DNA of 64,000 bases from Mesostigma viride (GCA_009746045.1 RPFO01000667.1:5049367-5113366), one strand, 5' to 3'; positions 22,960-33,840 are shown, numbered from the stretch's first letter. Numbers and translations: made by a program. Notes: generated from the letters alone by a model not told the origin.

Positions 22960-23395
22960 CCCTACCCCGGCTCTTCAAGCGTGACCTCTTCAAGGTCGTC
23001 ATTCTGAGGATCATGACCTACGGCGCCGAGACCTGGACCGGCTGACACAGGAGCTGGAGAAACAACTCGACGGCATCGCGCGCAAGGCCCTTACTATCCC
23101 CTTCAAGCTTCAGGCTTCAAGCTGCTCGGCAGTTGGCTTCCCGACTGCGAGGACGACCTGATGACACGGCTAGGTATGGCGTGGGCGCAACTCCATGACC
23201 ACCGCCGCTGGTGGAGCAACCCCGCCCTACCCCGGCTCTTCAAGCGTGACCTCTTCAAGGTCGTCATTCTGACGATCCTGACCTACATGTACGGCGCCGA
23301 GACCTGGACACAGTGACGCAGGAGCTGGAGCAACGACTCGACGGCAACGTCACCAAGATGCTGCACAAACCGTGTTTCTAGTAAGGGGTTTTGGC
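22960..23395 (+). pseudogene. LINE reverse transcriptase remnant, partly duplicated
   Basis: Translated pieces read FKLLGSWLPDCEDDLMTRLG, then LPRLFKRDLFKVVILTILTY, then GAETWT. They match the region after the RT palm in the LINE at 56939-58753 (FKLLGSWLPD... LFKVLVLTVLTYGAEAWT). The PALPRLFKRDLFKVV segment occurs twice, near 22965 and 23222. Frameshifts and stops are frequent. The remnant ends close to the left LTR of the copia element. Confidence 0.7.
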
Positions 23396-23401
23396 ACGCG
23401 T

Positions 23402-23406
23402 CAGAC
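23402..23406. repeat. Target-site duplication (left) of the copia element
   Basis: CAGAC directly precedes the left LTR, and the same five bases follow the right LTR at 31423-31427. Five-base duplications are typical of Ty1/copia integrases. Confidence 0.85.
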
Positions 23407-24104
23407 AGTTAACGTTCTTAGCACACGCAATGTGAAGGATATGGTTGCAATGCAGCAATGTGTGAATATGGTTGGAAACGGAGCTTTGTTAAAATTGGAT
23501 AATGTTACAGCGCTCACACACTTGAGGCTTGTACACGCGCTTGCCAAGTCAAGGCACAACACGTGAGGCGGGCTCGCAAGAGATGCCCAATTGGCACTGG
23601 CCTATTGTTTATATACTTGTGCACTGTGCTTGCTAGTCCTGAGCAGCCTAGGAGGCCTGCTCAGTAATAACACCCCCGGTACAGTATTCACTACCTGTAC
23701 AGCGCCCAGTTCCTATACAGTAGGTCTGCCATACAGGCACAGTGACCACAGAGTACAGTCACCACAGTGATTATTGCATCTGCACCTAGAAGTCCAGGAC
23801 TAAGCCTGCGGTACCAACAGACCACAGGTTAAGGTTCCTATTTCCTGCGTACGACGTATTAATCCAATACCGTCGTAGGTACAGCACCTAATTCCTGTCA
23901 GCCCAGGAATTACTGTCGACCCCATATGTCGTCGGCAAATATTCACGTCCGACTTAGAAGAACAGCCGGCTCGCGCTCGCGCGCGACCGGGAAGTCGGAA
24001 CGCCATAACTTTCTTGATACTTGTCGGAATGAACTCGTTCCGGTGCCGCTGGAATCGCAGAGATATGCCGAATCAGGATCACGCCAATGCGCTTGGCGTT
24101 AACT
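23407..24104 (-). repeat. 3' LTR of the copia element
   Basis: The 698-bp repeat starts AGTTAACG and ends CGTTAACT, so its termini are an 8-bp inverted repeat. It is nearly identical to 30727-31422. Confidence 0.93.
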
Positions 24105-24124
24105 CCAATCCTTTCTTTTCTTGA
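24105..24124 (-). other. Polypurine tract of the copia element
   Basis: On the minus strand, AAGAAAAGAAAGGATTGG immediately precedes the 3' LTR. This is the position and composition of the plus-strand DNA synthesis primer. Confidence 0.8.
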
Positions 24125-24851
24125 GCTGTAGCAGCTCACACAAGTCTACATACAAACACACACAATGGGTACTGGATATCCTCCCCGACTACAAGTCACA
24201 ACCCGCTGGGCATGACAGTCAGCTTGGATTCCTTATTATATGTACATAGCACCCATACTGGCTCAGGAGCACAAACAAATTACAATGAGTCCCTATCCCT
24301 TCACGGGAGGCTCGTTGTGTTACCCATGTACAAGAGGTTGGCCAACTGTGGCAGCCCATAGGTGTTCAGTTAAGAACTTGAGAAGTATGTACAACCTTCA
24401 GGACCTTAGGCGAAACCCCACAGATCACCCACAACAGCTCATCAGAAAACATTGCTGACCCCCAGACGGGAGTCGGCGCCGGTCTGCTGCCCCTTATCGA
24501 ACCAGACACAACATCTACGCGAAGCACATGCAAAACACAAGCTCCCATACTCGTTCCAACCGTGGAAAATCAGGGGACCTGTCGCCACCTCACCAGCATG
24601 GTGGATGGGTCAGCCAGTCCGTGAAACTCCGCCTTAAGACGGCACCAGGGAATCGAACCCCGCCCACAAACCACAGATCTGGGGAAACCTCAGACTGAGA
24701 TGAAAACCCCAGATAGACATCTCTCCATCAGAGACAATGTCAGACATTCCCACACCAGAGACATGTCTCACCCCTCAAGGTGTGCTCAGGATTATGTACA
24801 ATCAAGCTCCCAGCCTGATATCCAGAGACTTAAGCACCCAGCTCTCAGCTT
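24125..24851 (-). other. Non-coding region between pol and the 3' LTR
   Basis: About 0.73 kb without a recognisable reading frame. Confidence 0.6.
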
Positions 24852-25035
24852 TTAGACAGATAGACCGACTTGACAGTCAGCATTCATGAGCTTCCTCAGT
24901 ACATTGTACTGGGCTGGGGCCTTGTGTGGCAGCTTTGTCAATGCATCAGCAGGGTTCTCCTCGCCAGGGATATGCTTCAAGTCAACCAAACTGGCCAACT
25001 CCTTCAGCAACAAATAATCCAGGTCCCGGCTCTGG
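24852..25035 (-). pseudogene. 3' end of copia pol (RNase H tail), in a shifted frame
   Basis: SRDLDYLLLKELASL followed by VDLKHIPGEENPADALTK is the usual end of copia RNase H, where an H-I-x(3)-E-N-x-A-D-x(2)-T-K pattern closes the protein. It lies one frame away from the long pol ORF, which instead terminates as GTWIICC at 25004. A single-base indel between about 25020 and 25045 explains this. It could be an inactivating mutation or a sequencing error. Confidence 0.8.
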
Positions 25036-28000
25036 CCAGCTGCTTGTGAACAAACTGGACCATACCCATGCTGTCTGTTAGCAACAACGTCTCCATCTGC
25101 AAGGTCCAAGGGGTAACTGAAGCCAGCTCCAGCATTAACTCCTTTATGTACAGGCTGGACTGGATCCCCTCGCATATGGCCCTGCATTCTGCCACATCTG
25201 AACTGATACAGACCCTCTTCTGCAGTCTGCTGTACCAGCTGAACAAACTTGCCCTGCTCTGATAAAAAGCAAACAGAGCAGCAGATCTCCCCCTGACCTT
25301 GGTAACCTGGCGAGCATCCATGGAACTGTCAACAAAGATCTCCAAGGTGATAGGCTGGGCAAAGTCAATCCCAGACAAAATCAGATCAGGGGTACTCTCC
25401 ACCAACCGGGCTATGACTCGAGGCTTCTCATCCTCAAGCACCTCATCAGGCATTCTGCTATGGACCATCAAAGACGGACCACAGATGCTGGCAAACCAGG
25501 CCCACATGCCTCTCAACTCAGGTCCTGCAGCCTGGGTGATCTTCTCTGGCAAGGCCTTCACAATGGTCTGTTTATAATCTCCTCCAGCCTGAAGCCTGAT
25601 ACTCCACTCCCCGTCCCTCCTGAACAGGGTAGCCTGCATTCCACAGAACACTACAGGCTTGTTGGGCTCCTGCCACAGCTCCTTGCCCAGTGAAAACTTG
25701 CCACTGATGACAGGAATAAACTTCTTCAGCCAGGTCGTGGGGGCTAGCAAATGCAGATCATCTCCATGCAAACTAGCATACACTGGCAGACCCTCCCATT
25801 GGGCCAGCAGCAAACAGGGATCAACTGAAGACACTCTCAAGCCACACTCACTGATCAGAGCTTCCTGCAGCGTGAGTCTCCAGATGATTGGGCTCGACCT
25901 GAGTCCTTCCAGGCCCTTCAGAATAACCAGGAATTGTTGATGCAGCTCCAGCTTCCAGATGGCAGGCACCTCAACACAGTAAGGCTCATCCTGCTTCCAC
26001 ACCCTCCTGGCCACTTCTGGATCAGATTTTAAAAATGCCCTCTTGAAGTCCAGCAGCACTGATGACATAGCTGCTCCCCTGTTCAGCAACCCCACGTAGA
26101 GACATAGCAAAATTCTCCATGTGTCGTGTAGCATCCCTGGCGTGTATAGCTCCTCTCCTGGCAGACTCCCCGTGCCGTGATACTCATTCAGGACAGGCCT
26201 GACATGGGGCACTGATACCTCATCCACAACCTTCCTCTTCAGCACAAATCTCAAAGCAAGCTTCCTTGATGCTGGGGGACGTCTGTCTGTTGGTGCAGCA
26301 CACTCAAACTGCAACCACTCCTCCAATGCCTTGGAGAAGGCGAGCTTCCAAGCCTCAAACAAAGTAGGCGAGCTCATCTCTTGGACCAGCTGGTCATATG
26401 TCAAAGGAGAGTGTGCAGCAAGGCTCCTGTGAGTTATGCCAATACTGCTGGGGTGCAACACAGCTGGAATCACCAAACTGGCCGCTGGGGGCACCTCCCC
26501 TTCATCCCATTTTACACCCTTGACCGGCTTGGCCCTGCACCTGACTGGAAATGTTGTCCTGAAATTTTCTAGGGGAATCATCCCCCAGCCATCTCTTCTC
26601 AGAGCTGTAGCTCTGATAGAAATCCCAGGATTGCCCAGAAAATTCTGACCCAAAATCACAGGGCCATCATAGTCCTCTAGGACAAGGAAGGTCACATCCA
26701 CACCCATGACAGGGGCAGTAACCTCTCCCAACACCCTTAGATGCGTCCTACCACTGAAATCAGACACCCAGGGGCAACTTGGTTCTCCGACCAGCAGTTC
26801 TCCTGTATGCTGAGGTCCCATGACAGAAACCTGTGCATTGGTATCTATCTCCATGGCAGCTACCTCAGGTTCATCCAACTGGACAAGCTTGGACACCTTA
26901 GGCTCCTTCTTGGCTCTTTGCAAAGCCTGTACAATATCTGATAGACGCACACCCCTAGGCCTGGTGTCGGGCCGTTCCGGAGGTGCAGCCTGTCCGCCTG
27001 CTTGCCCAACCACCGTATGTGAAGGTACCCCAGGGGCCGGGCCAGGGTCACCCTGAGGGCTCGATACAGCTGTAGCACCCTGATCAGGAAGCTCCACGTC
27101 ACCCCCGCCTTGTACACCAGCGGGCACCTGGAAGAGGTCTCCTTGATTACCTCCCCGGGGACGGATCTTTGACCAGGACAGACGGTGCACTGCTTGGGAG
27201 CCATCAATGGCCACCCAGCACTTATGGCCAGCGGCTTCTACTCGGGTCACCACCCCATCATGCCAGCTGCCACGTTTCCCTGGAAAGCTTGGTTCCTTCC
27301 ACACAACAACCTGTTGTCCAACGTTAGGTTCTAGGACACTCCAGCCCTTGTCTTTCTGCCTCAGCTTGAGGAACTTGGCCTCTAGCTTCTCCTTCCATGC
27401 CTGCTCAGCATCAGCTGGCAGCATCCTGGTATGCAGCATAAGAGGATTGATGGCAATGTCACCAAAGAACATGGGAGTCCTCAGGTTCAGCCTGTCCTCC
27501 ACAGAACGTAGCCATGCAGATGTCACAATGGCAGATGACGTCCTTGGAATCCTCTCCACCAGCAGCACAGTCTTGATCTCTTGGATGGCTCTCTCCACCA
27601 CCCCTTGCTGGCCGTGGCTCTCCCTGGGTGTAATCAGCAACTCTGGAAACTCTGGCAGGTTCTCACAGCACTCAAACTGAATGTCACACTGCAACAACTC
27701 CAACCCAGGGTACCTGCTCCTTGTCAACTTCAGAGCAGCAATCAATGTAGGCTTCTCCATGTCAGGCAGGATCTCTAGGGTCTTGTACTTGGTATATCTG
27801 TCCACTGCCACCAGCAGCTTCAAACCCCTGATTCTCTGAATATCTACCTGCACATGGCCTGGCTGCAAAATAGGAGTCCTGGCATGAGACTGCTTGGGCT
27901 TTCTAGCAACTAGCCTGCACTTGCAAGCTTGAGCAACCTGTTGGCAGATGGAGTACAACTCACTTCCTCCCAGCCGTCTAGCAACTTGCAAAGACTGAGC

Positions 28001-28408
28001 TGCATGGCCAAACATGGTATGCAACCTTGAGGCAATGTCATACAAGAGAGAAAACCTTTTATTGTCATTATTAGCACTCAAGGTATGTACAGATCCCTTA
28101 TGTACAGGAGGCACCAGGGTCGTGCCTGTCAGACTGTCTCCAGCCCTATCCTCATCCTGACCATCCTGTGCCAGTCCTGCACGGTCAGAATGCTTCTGAG
28201 ATCCACCTGGGTCCACATCACCAGGTCCTACCTCAGGCTCAGCACCGCCATGGCGGGCACGTTGGCGAGTAACCACTGCAGCTACAGCTGGCATACTCTC
28301 TGTGGTAACCAAGCTTGCCCCATCGTGTCCAATAGGCTCTTTCACTAGAGCATGGGGCTGCCCCTCACTGCTGTCACTAGCAGCTTCATTACACACCCCT
28401 GGGGGCAC
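25004..28408 (-). CDS. Copia Pol polyprotein: integrase, protease-like, RT, RNase H
   Basis: The 1134-codon frame lacks an N-terminal protease. Residues about 130-164 form the integrase zinc-binding module (H130, H135, C162/C164). The integrase core has VDIQ (D189), CDIQ (D242) and VVERAI (E272). A C-terminal integrase module spans about 360-415. Residues 518-592 resemble a retropepsin: EIDTNAQ in place of the usual D-T/S-G-A, then VILGQNFLG. The RT follows with LLDFKRAFLK (D787), LKGLEGLRSSPIIW and HGDD near 881-884, then RNase H from about 1010. The frame is open from the gag stop, so the first Met here may not be used. The end is frameshifted. Confidence 0.9.
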   Translation of the reverse strand: MPPGVCNEAASDSSEGQPHALVKEPIGHDGASLVTTESMPAVAAVVTRQRARHGGAEPEVGPGDVDPGGSQKHSDRAGLAQDGQDEDRAGDSLTGTTLVPPVHKGSVHTLSANNDNKRFSLLYDIASRLHTMFGHAAQSLQVARRLGGSELYSICQQVAQACKCRLVARKPKQSHARTPILQPGHVQVDIQRIRGLKLLVAVDRYTKYKTLEILPDMEKPTLIAALKLTRSRYPGLELLQCDIQFECCENLPEFPELLITPRESHGQQGVVERAIQEIKTVLLVERIPRTSSAIVTSAWLRSVEDRLNLRTPMFFGDIAINPLMLHTRMLPADAEQAWKEKLEAKFLKLRQKDKGWSVLEPNVGQQVVVWKEPSFPGKRGSWHDGVVTRVEAAGHKCWVAIDGSQAVHRLSWSKIRPRGGNQGDLFQVPAGVQGGGDVELPDQGATAVSSPQGDPGPAPGVPSHTVVGQAGGQAAPPERPDTRPRGVRLSDIVQALQRAKKEPKVSKLVQLDEPEVAAMEIDTNAQVSVMGPQHTGELLVGEPSCPWVSDFSGRTHLRVLGEVTAPVMGVDVTFLVLEDYDGPVILGQNFLGNPGISIRATALRRDGWGMIPLENFRTTFPVRCRAKPVKGVKWDEGEVPPAASLVIPAVLHPSSIGITHRSLAAHSPLTYDQLVQEMSSPTLFEAWKLAFSKALEEWLQFECAAPTDRRPPASRKLALRFVLKRKVVDEVSVPHVRPVLNEYHGTGSLPGEELYTPGMLHDTWRILLCLYVGLLNRGAAMSSVLLDFKRAFLKSDPEVARRVWKQDEPYCVEVPAIWKLELHQQFLVILKGLEGLRSSPIIWRLTLQEALISECGLRVSSVDPCLLLAQWEGLPVYASLHGDDLHLLAPTTWLKKFIPVISGKFSLGKELWQEPNKPVVFCGMQATLFRRDGEWSIRLQAGGDYKQTIVKALPEKITQAAGPELRGMWAWFASICGPSLMVHSRMPDEVLEDEKPRVIARLVESTPDLILSGIDFAQPITLEIFVDSSMDARQVTKVRGRSAALFAFYQSRASLFSWYSRLQKRVCISSDVAECRAICEGIQSSLYIKELMLELASVTPWTLQMETLLLTDSMGMVQFVHKQLARAGTWIICC

Positions 28409-28444
28409 CCTCCAGGGTTCAGGGATGTGTGCAGGCTCAAGTCA
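28409..28444 (-). promoter_or_regulatory. In-frame TGA between gag and pol (possible readthrough site)
   Basis: Gag ends GAT CAT TGA and the same frame continues CTT GAG CCT without another stop into pol. A single leaky UGA would yield a Gag-Pol fusion at a low ratio. TGA followed by C is a context known to favour readthrough; use in this element is inferred. Confidence 0.6.
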
Positions 28445-29386
28445 ATGATCAGCAGCCTTGCCCTTGCCCTTGTCCTGGGATGGACCAGCCTTGTCCTTGC
28501 TGCCACCCTGAGCTGGCTTGCTCTGACCTTCCTGCCTCAGGTACGAGGGACACTCATTCCTGAAGTGACCCTTCCCCTGGCAGAAATAACATTCCACCTG
28601 ACTGATGTCCCGTGAGGTCCCACTGCTGGGCCCAGCCTTGGGAGGACCACCCACCCTCTTGAAGTCAAACTGGGACTGTGGATGTCCCGACTTCGGCGGG
28701 GTCCCCCGTCCAGCCCTTCTGTCACGCCCCCTCCTGGACCTTCCTCGACCCCTTGAAGAGGTCTCAGGCCCTCTCGAGGGCGCTGGGCCCCCGTGGCCCG
28801 ATCCCCTCATGGACTTAACCGTGGGTTCAGTGGCCTCCTCATCACCCTGACGAGGGCGCTTACCACCCACGTACTTGCCGCTGAAACACTCATACAACTG
28901 GTCCGTCATGGCTGCCCAGCCATGGACCTGTCGCATGTGGATGGTCACATTATCCATGGTGACCGGATCCAGCTGCAGCGACTTGAGAAAGTCGCCCATG
29001 GCCATCCGATCTGCGACGAAGAAGCCCTTGGCCATGGCGTCCTCCCTCAGCTTGACGAAGTCTTCAAAGGCGTGGACCACTAGCTGCCCCTTGATGGGCT
29101 TGTAGTCCAGGTATTCTTGCTTCAGGTGGGACCCATCTATGGTCCTCTTGTCACTCAGGAACGACCTGAGTCGCGTCATAAACGCCGCCCAGGTGTCCCC
29201 CGCCGCGTGTCGCTCCCGAACAAACTTGAACAGCCGCCTCGCCGACTGCCGTATGTAGGCACTAGACGCCAGGATGCGAAGCTTGTCACCGTTGTATATC
29301 TCCGTGTACAAGTTCATGTCCTCTAACATCCTCTCAGCATCCCGGGGCTGCCAATTGTCCTTGATGGACTGAAACTGGCCTAGCAC
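28442..29386 (-). CDS. Copia Gag with CCHC zinc knuckle
   Basis: The 314-residue product has a helical N-terminal part with the usual copia capsid pattern (AWAAFMTRLRSFLSDKR-like segment, LKSLQLDP, TIHMRQVHGWAAMTDQL). A Gly/Arg-rich basic linker follows at about 205-260, then a zinc knuckle CYFCQGKGHFRNEC (C-x2-C-x4-H-x4-C) near 277-290, and a Lys-rich tail. Gag packages RNA into virus-like particles in the cytoplasm. Short upstream frames (29387-29627) may hold a few more N-terminal residues in another frame, so the true start is uncertain. Confidence 0.88.
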   Translation of the reverse strand: MLGQFQSIKDNWQPRDAERMLEDMNLYTEIYNGDKLRILASSAYIRQSARRLFKFVRERHAAGDTWAAFMTRLRSFLSDKRTIDGSHLKQEYLDYKPIKGQLVVHAFEDFVKLREDAMAKGFFVADRMAMGDFLKSLQLDPVTMDNVTIHMRQVHGWAAMTDQLYECFSGKYVGGKRPRQGDEEATEPTVKSMRGSGHGGPAPSRGPETSSRGRGRSRRGRDRRAGRGTPPKSGHPQSQFDFKRVGGPPKAGPSSGTSRDISQVECYFCQGKGHFRNECPSYLRQEGQSKPAQGGSKDKAGPSQDKGKGKAADH

Positions 29387-30726
29387 CGCGTACCCCTCAG
29401 CAACGGTGGTCGCTTAGGCGCCGCTTGATCTGCGGCTGGCGCGTGCTGCCCGCCCTGCGATCCTTGGCTCTGATTATCTGGCACCTCAGCCTGGTCTCCC
29501 AGCGCCTGGCCGTCCCCGCGTCCATCGCGTCCACCGCGTCCATCGCGTCCATCTCGTCCATCCATCCCAGCGCCGCGCCGCGCAAGCCCATAAAGCCCGC
29601 TTGTTGGTTGATAGCTCCATCATCCATGATGGCCTCTGTTCAGATCTGCTACAGCCAGCCAAGTGGCCAAGCAGCAATTAAAGCAATATAAGCTACTGAA
29701 CAAGAAAGGAAAGTGCCAAGTGTTACCACTCAGGCAAGACCACCACGGCTGGCCCCAGGCGCGTCCTGGTTCTCCTTGTCGCTGTCGCTCACCACAATCA
29801 GCTCTGGCACCCTGCTACCTGCTGCGCCGTCGTCGACCCGCTGTCGGCCCGCGATGACTGAATCGTCACCGTTGGTATAGTAGACAGGTGACAACCCGTC
29901 GTTGGCACCCCGCGGATTGTATCTTGGCACCTCGTGGTCGCCAAGTGTCTCGTCGCCTAGCCCAGCGACACCCCCTGCTCCCACCTCAAGGTCACTATCG
30001 TACCCAAGAGGTGCAAACTCTTCCCAACGCGTCACACGAACGCGAAGGGGCGGGGCAGTTCCTGAAAAGGAACTCTTGCTCGCTCCGGAAACCTGCCGAC
30101 TCTTGCCGCGCGCTGTCCTCCGGTGATGGCTTCCGCTGTCGCCCCGACCTCTGCAAGCCGCCTGTAGTGCTCCGCTCCGCGTCGTTCACGCCTAACTGGC
30201 CCCGCTGCAACACCCTCGTCGCCGATGCGCCTGCGAAAGTACGTGGTACTCCCGCACCCGCTACTGTCGGTACAAACTCGTGTCGCCTGCGCCAGCTGCC
30301 TCCGCAACCTCGCCTCGCCTTGCCGCCAACTCCGTCCGCACTCGCTCAGCTACTGCTGTAATCACCGTCTGGATGCCGACCAACCGTGAAGCTCCTGCTC
30401 GAGGTCGTCGATGCTCCGGTGCTCCGGAATGACGATGGTTTGTACGTGCCGCAGAATTCGCTCCCAATCTTCGACCTGGTCGTCGACGAATTGCACGAAG
30501 CTGCGATTAACAGGCGGACGATCTGCAAGCAATAAAGATAGATCCCGAACGACACGACGCAATTCAGGCGAAATCGAACCCCCAGCAGACTGCCGAAACC
30601 GGAAATCCTGCTGCCGTTGTTCTCCTGCACCATTCACCACCGGACGAGCTCCTCGCGTCGTCAACGCTGCACACCGCAACCGGCAACGACCCTCCTGGCC
30701 GTTCCGCTGAGACTGGTTGTAATTTG
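29387..30726 (-). other. Copia leader between 5' LTR and gag
   Basis: Minus frames at 29730-30035 (acidic, about 100 codons) and 30362-30778 (138 codons, beginning in the LTR and containing RVVRDLSLLLADR and DDQVEDWERILRHVQ) are open but match nothing known. They may be remnants of an extra N-terminal ORF or of a longer gag. No standard initiator-tRNA primer site was recognised next to the LTR. Confidence 0.5.
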
Positions 30727-31422
30727 AGTTAACGTTCTTAGCACACGCAATGTGAAGGATATGGTTGCAATGCAGCAATGTGTGAATATGGTTGGAAACG
30801 GAGCTTTGTTAAAATTGGATAATGTTACAGCGCTCACACACTTGAGGCTTGTACACGCGCTTGCCAAGTCAAGGCACAACACGTGAGGCGGGCTCGCAAG
30901 AGATGCCCATTGGCACTGGCCTATTGTTTATATACTTGTGCACTGTGCTTGCTAGTCCTGAGCAGCCTAGGAGGCCTGCTCAGTAATAACACCCCGGTAC
31001 AGTATTCACTACCTGTACAGCGCCCAGTTCCTATACAGTAGGTCTGCCATACAGGCACAGTGACCACAGAGTACAGTCACCACAGTGATTATTGCATCTG
31101 CACCTAGAAGTCCAGGACTAAGCCTGCGGTACCAATAGACCACAGGTTAAGGTTCCTATTTCCTGCGTACGACGTATTAATCCAATACCGTCGTAGGTAC
31201 AGCACCTAATTCATGTCAGCCCAGGAATTACTGTCGACCCCATATGTCGTCGGCAAATATTCACGTCCGACTTAGAAGAACAGCCGGCTCGCGCTCGCGC
31301 GCGACCGGGAAGTCGGAACGCCATAACTTTCTTGATACTTGTCGGAATGAACTCGTTCCGGAGCCGCTGGAATCGCAGAGATATGCCGAATCAGGATCAC
31401 GCCAATGCGCTTGGCGTTAACT
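30727..31422 (-). repeat. 5' LTR of the copia element
   Basis: The 696-bp repeat is nearly identical to 23407-24104, with a few single-base differences such as one fewer C in a CCCC run. It carries the element's promoter by position. Confidence 0.93.
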
Positions 31423-31427
31423 CAGAC
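31423..31427. repeat. Target-site duplication (right) of the copia element
   Basis: CAGAC, matching 23402-23406. Confidence 0.85.
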
Positions 31428-32685
31428 GGCTGCATGAACGCCTCTGTTGGCGGCGGGCGTTGGACGGCTGACATGCCACCGTTGGCAGCGCGTCAGCCCA
31501 TATCAGCTAGGGGCAGGTCCCAGGGGCCCTCTATAGGGTACGTAGAATCACGCTCAAGGACCCTCAAGGAGCAGAATTACTGGGGAAGGGGGGTTTGGGG
31601 TACGTAGTTAACTTGGGGGCAAGTGCAAGATGGGACAGGGACTGTCAGGGTGACCGGCACTGACGAGACGCTTCGAGGGTGAAGGGGCAGGACAGGTATT
31701 ACAACATTGGATCTCAAACATGCTCCATTGTAAAGAAAACTGGCCTTGTCAAGCTTTCAAAAACAAAATGAGAGAAAACCGTTTCATTTTACAATGTATA
31801 AATGTCACAGATTCCTGAACGGGCATTCTAATATGACCTTCAAGTGGTTGTTACCAAGAAGCTTTTAATTGGTTACCCTAACTAAGGGCATGACAAAATG
31901 AGCTTGAAAAGCAGATGGTAAATGATTGGTACTTGATGCATCAAGCTCAATTGCAATAGCTAGCACGTCTGGATGCGCATAAAACAAGGCCTTTGCTACA
32001 AATAACACAAACTGTCTAGCCCCCATCGGCCCATCCATCGTAACTTGTCAAGGTAGGTGCTGACTGCACCTCCCGGGGCTTGTGCCTCTAGTCTCACAAG
32101 TGGTTGCCCTTTAATTTCCTCCTGCTCCGCATCTCCAGCTCCTTGTCGCAGGGGTTACATCGACAAGATCGGGACTACTTGATCCTGTCCTGTCGGCAGT
32201 TTGTCTCTTGAAATAGGACGATATCGCCACAGATTCAAAACTTCTTAACAATCCGCCTCCTTGTGATGCCATGCCACGTTCTTGCTGTGCGCAATCCTCG
32301 CTGACGATTCGAGAAACCAGGCAATGTAAGGCAAGAAAACTTTGCCTATACTTCCACTTTAGCTGGCGGGGTTTGACCGATGAAATTTACTTCCTACCGC
32401 CTCAGCGATACCTAAACCGATGCAACGCCCCCCTTGCAAGAAAAGCGCTCCTAGACTTCTGAAGCAGCTGCAATTGCAATGTATGTAATGTAAGTTTAGG
32501 TCATCTTGGCTTACATATTAGGTAATCAAGGTATCCGCTCGTGACTGACGCTGTAATGGCCATCGCCACCTCGTGGACTGCGCTGCTGGCTGCACGAAAT
32601 ATATGTTTTGTCTCTCGTTGGCAGGTTTTGGCATGCACGCTCAGAAACTGTATGCAGCTAGGTTCACTGACACAGCAAAATACAG
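31428..32685. other. No gene recognised
   Basis: Frames are short and lack motifs. The sequence just right of the copia element is rich in GGCG and GTTGG and does not continue the LINE remnant seen on the left. Confidence 0.45.
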
Positions 32686-32811
32686 TATAGGGCTTTTGAC
32701 AGATCTGTAAAGTTAGGGCCCGAAAAATACAGATTGCTAGGCGTATATGCAGATCTGTTTTTTTATTACAGATCTGTACGTAAACTCCGACGTAATGCCT
32801 TTACGTCTTCG
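32686..32811 (+). repeat. Left inverted repeat of the 2.7-kb element
   Basis: Pairs with 35258-35383. It contains three AGATCTGT words, which can themselves pair. Confidence 0.75.
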
Positions 32812-33840
32812 GGGGTCGAGGTGCAGGCCGTGTTCACTTGTTCAGTACCTGGAAGCAAAATTCAGCCATGGCTACTGTACGAAAGCTAGAGGAATGTCAG
32901 CCGTATGACCTGCACACGAGGGTAATTAAGAAATCAAGCCGAAGTTAATCCTGCATCTGAGCGAGCAGAATAATTGCAAACACAACAGCAATTGTGCGAC
33001 AGACCAAACAATATTGCCGCGTGCACTAGGCTCTGTATTCTGGTCACACCCATGTGCATTTGCTGCATTGGATTAGGCGCCATTACGAACTGAGTCGAGG
33101 GAAAACGCGAGGAGCGCCATCTAAGCAGTTGCTTGTCATGTCTATACGCCCGGGCATCTTATTATCTGTCTACCATGCACGCATTTTCCTTGGACGAATC
33201 AAACAGCTTTTGACATTTTAATGGCGACATTGAAGTCCGGCCACGACAATATAGCGCTGCTCAGAGCTTCGTTGCCGAGAAAGGTTTTGTGCTTTGTCCG
33301 GGCCGATAATGTAACTCTGCATAGACCCCGGTAGCTTTCAGCATGCGCATATTGCTTGAGGTAAGCGAGCCACGACGCCTGCAGGTGCTCCTGCCGAGGT
33401 GGAGACCTCCGAGAGCACGTGGATTAGGCTCATGCGTCAAAGCAGCATCGACCTTCATTCTCCTGGTGTGGAAGGTCACTTTTCAGGATTAACATATCTG
33501 AATGTTGATGGCCTGTGCATTTTCTGTCAATTGAGCAGCGATTGAAACCATGAGCCATGCAAGTGTAAGGTGCAGAATTCAGTTGATGAACCCAAGCCGG
33601 TAATGTGCAGAATTGATGAACCCAAGTTATATGTGCAGATGTTTCGTCCCACTGGCTGTGTGCTAGTGCATGAACCGTCTAGGCCCTTGGCGTGTACTCA
33701 CTTGCTGTGCACAACCGTGCCCACAGCTGCTTGTCATGCAATACACGCGGCAGGCACAATGACTTTTGCCGCGAGGTGAAACATTGAACTCCCCCACACC
33801 TTGCATTTTTCACTCTTTGTTTTCCCTATCCATCCTACCC
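32812..33840. other. Interior of the 2.7-kb element, no gene recognised
   Basis: Only short frames. A duplicated word of about 20 bases (TGATGAACCCAAG...) occurs near 33583 and 33616. Confidence 0.45.

Larger units (their letters stand above)
23407..31422 (-). mobile_element. Ty1/copia LTR retrotransposon, nearly intact
   Basis: Two direct repeats of about 697 bases (23407-24104 and 30727-31422) flank 6.6 kb that encodes Gag and Pol on the minus strand, with a 5-bp target duplication. The LTRs differ at only a few positions, so insertion is recent. In element order: 5' LTR, leader of about 1.3 kb, gag, a single in-frame TGA, pol, about 0.75 kb non-coding, polypurine tract, 3' LTR. Features outside the copia norm are LTR ends AGTTAACG/CGTTAACT instead of TG/CA, and a protease-like segment between integrase and RT. 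A one-base shift near 25030 breaks the end of pol. Confidence 0.93.
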
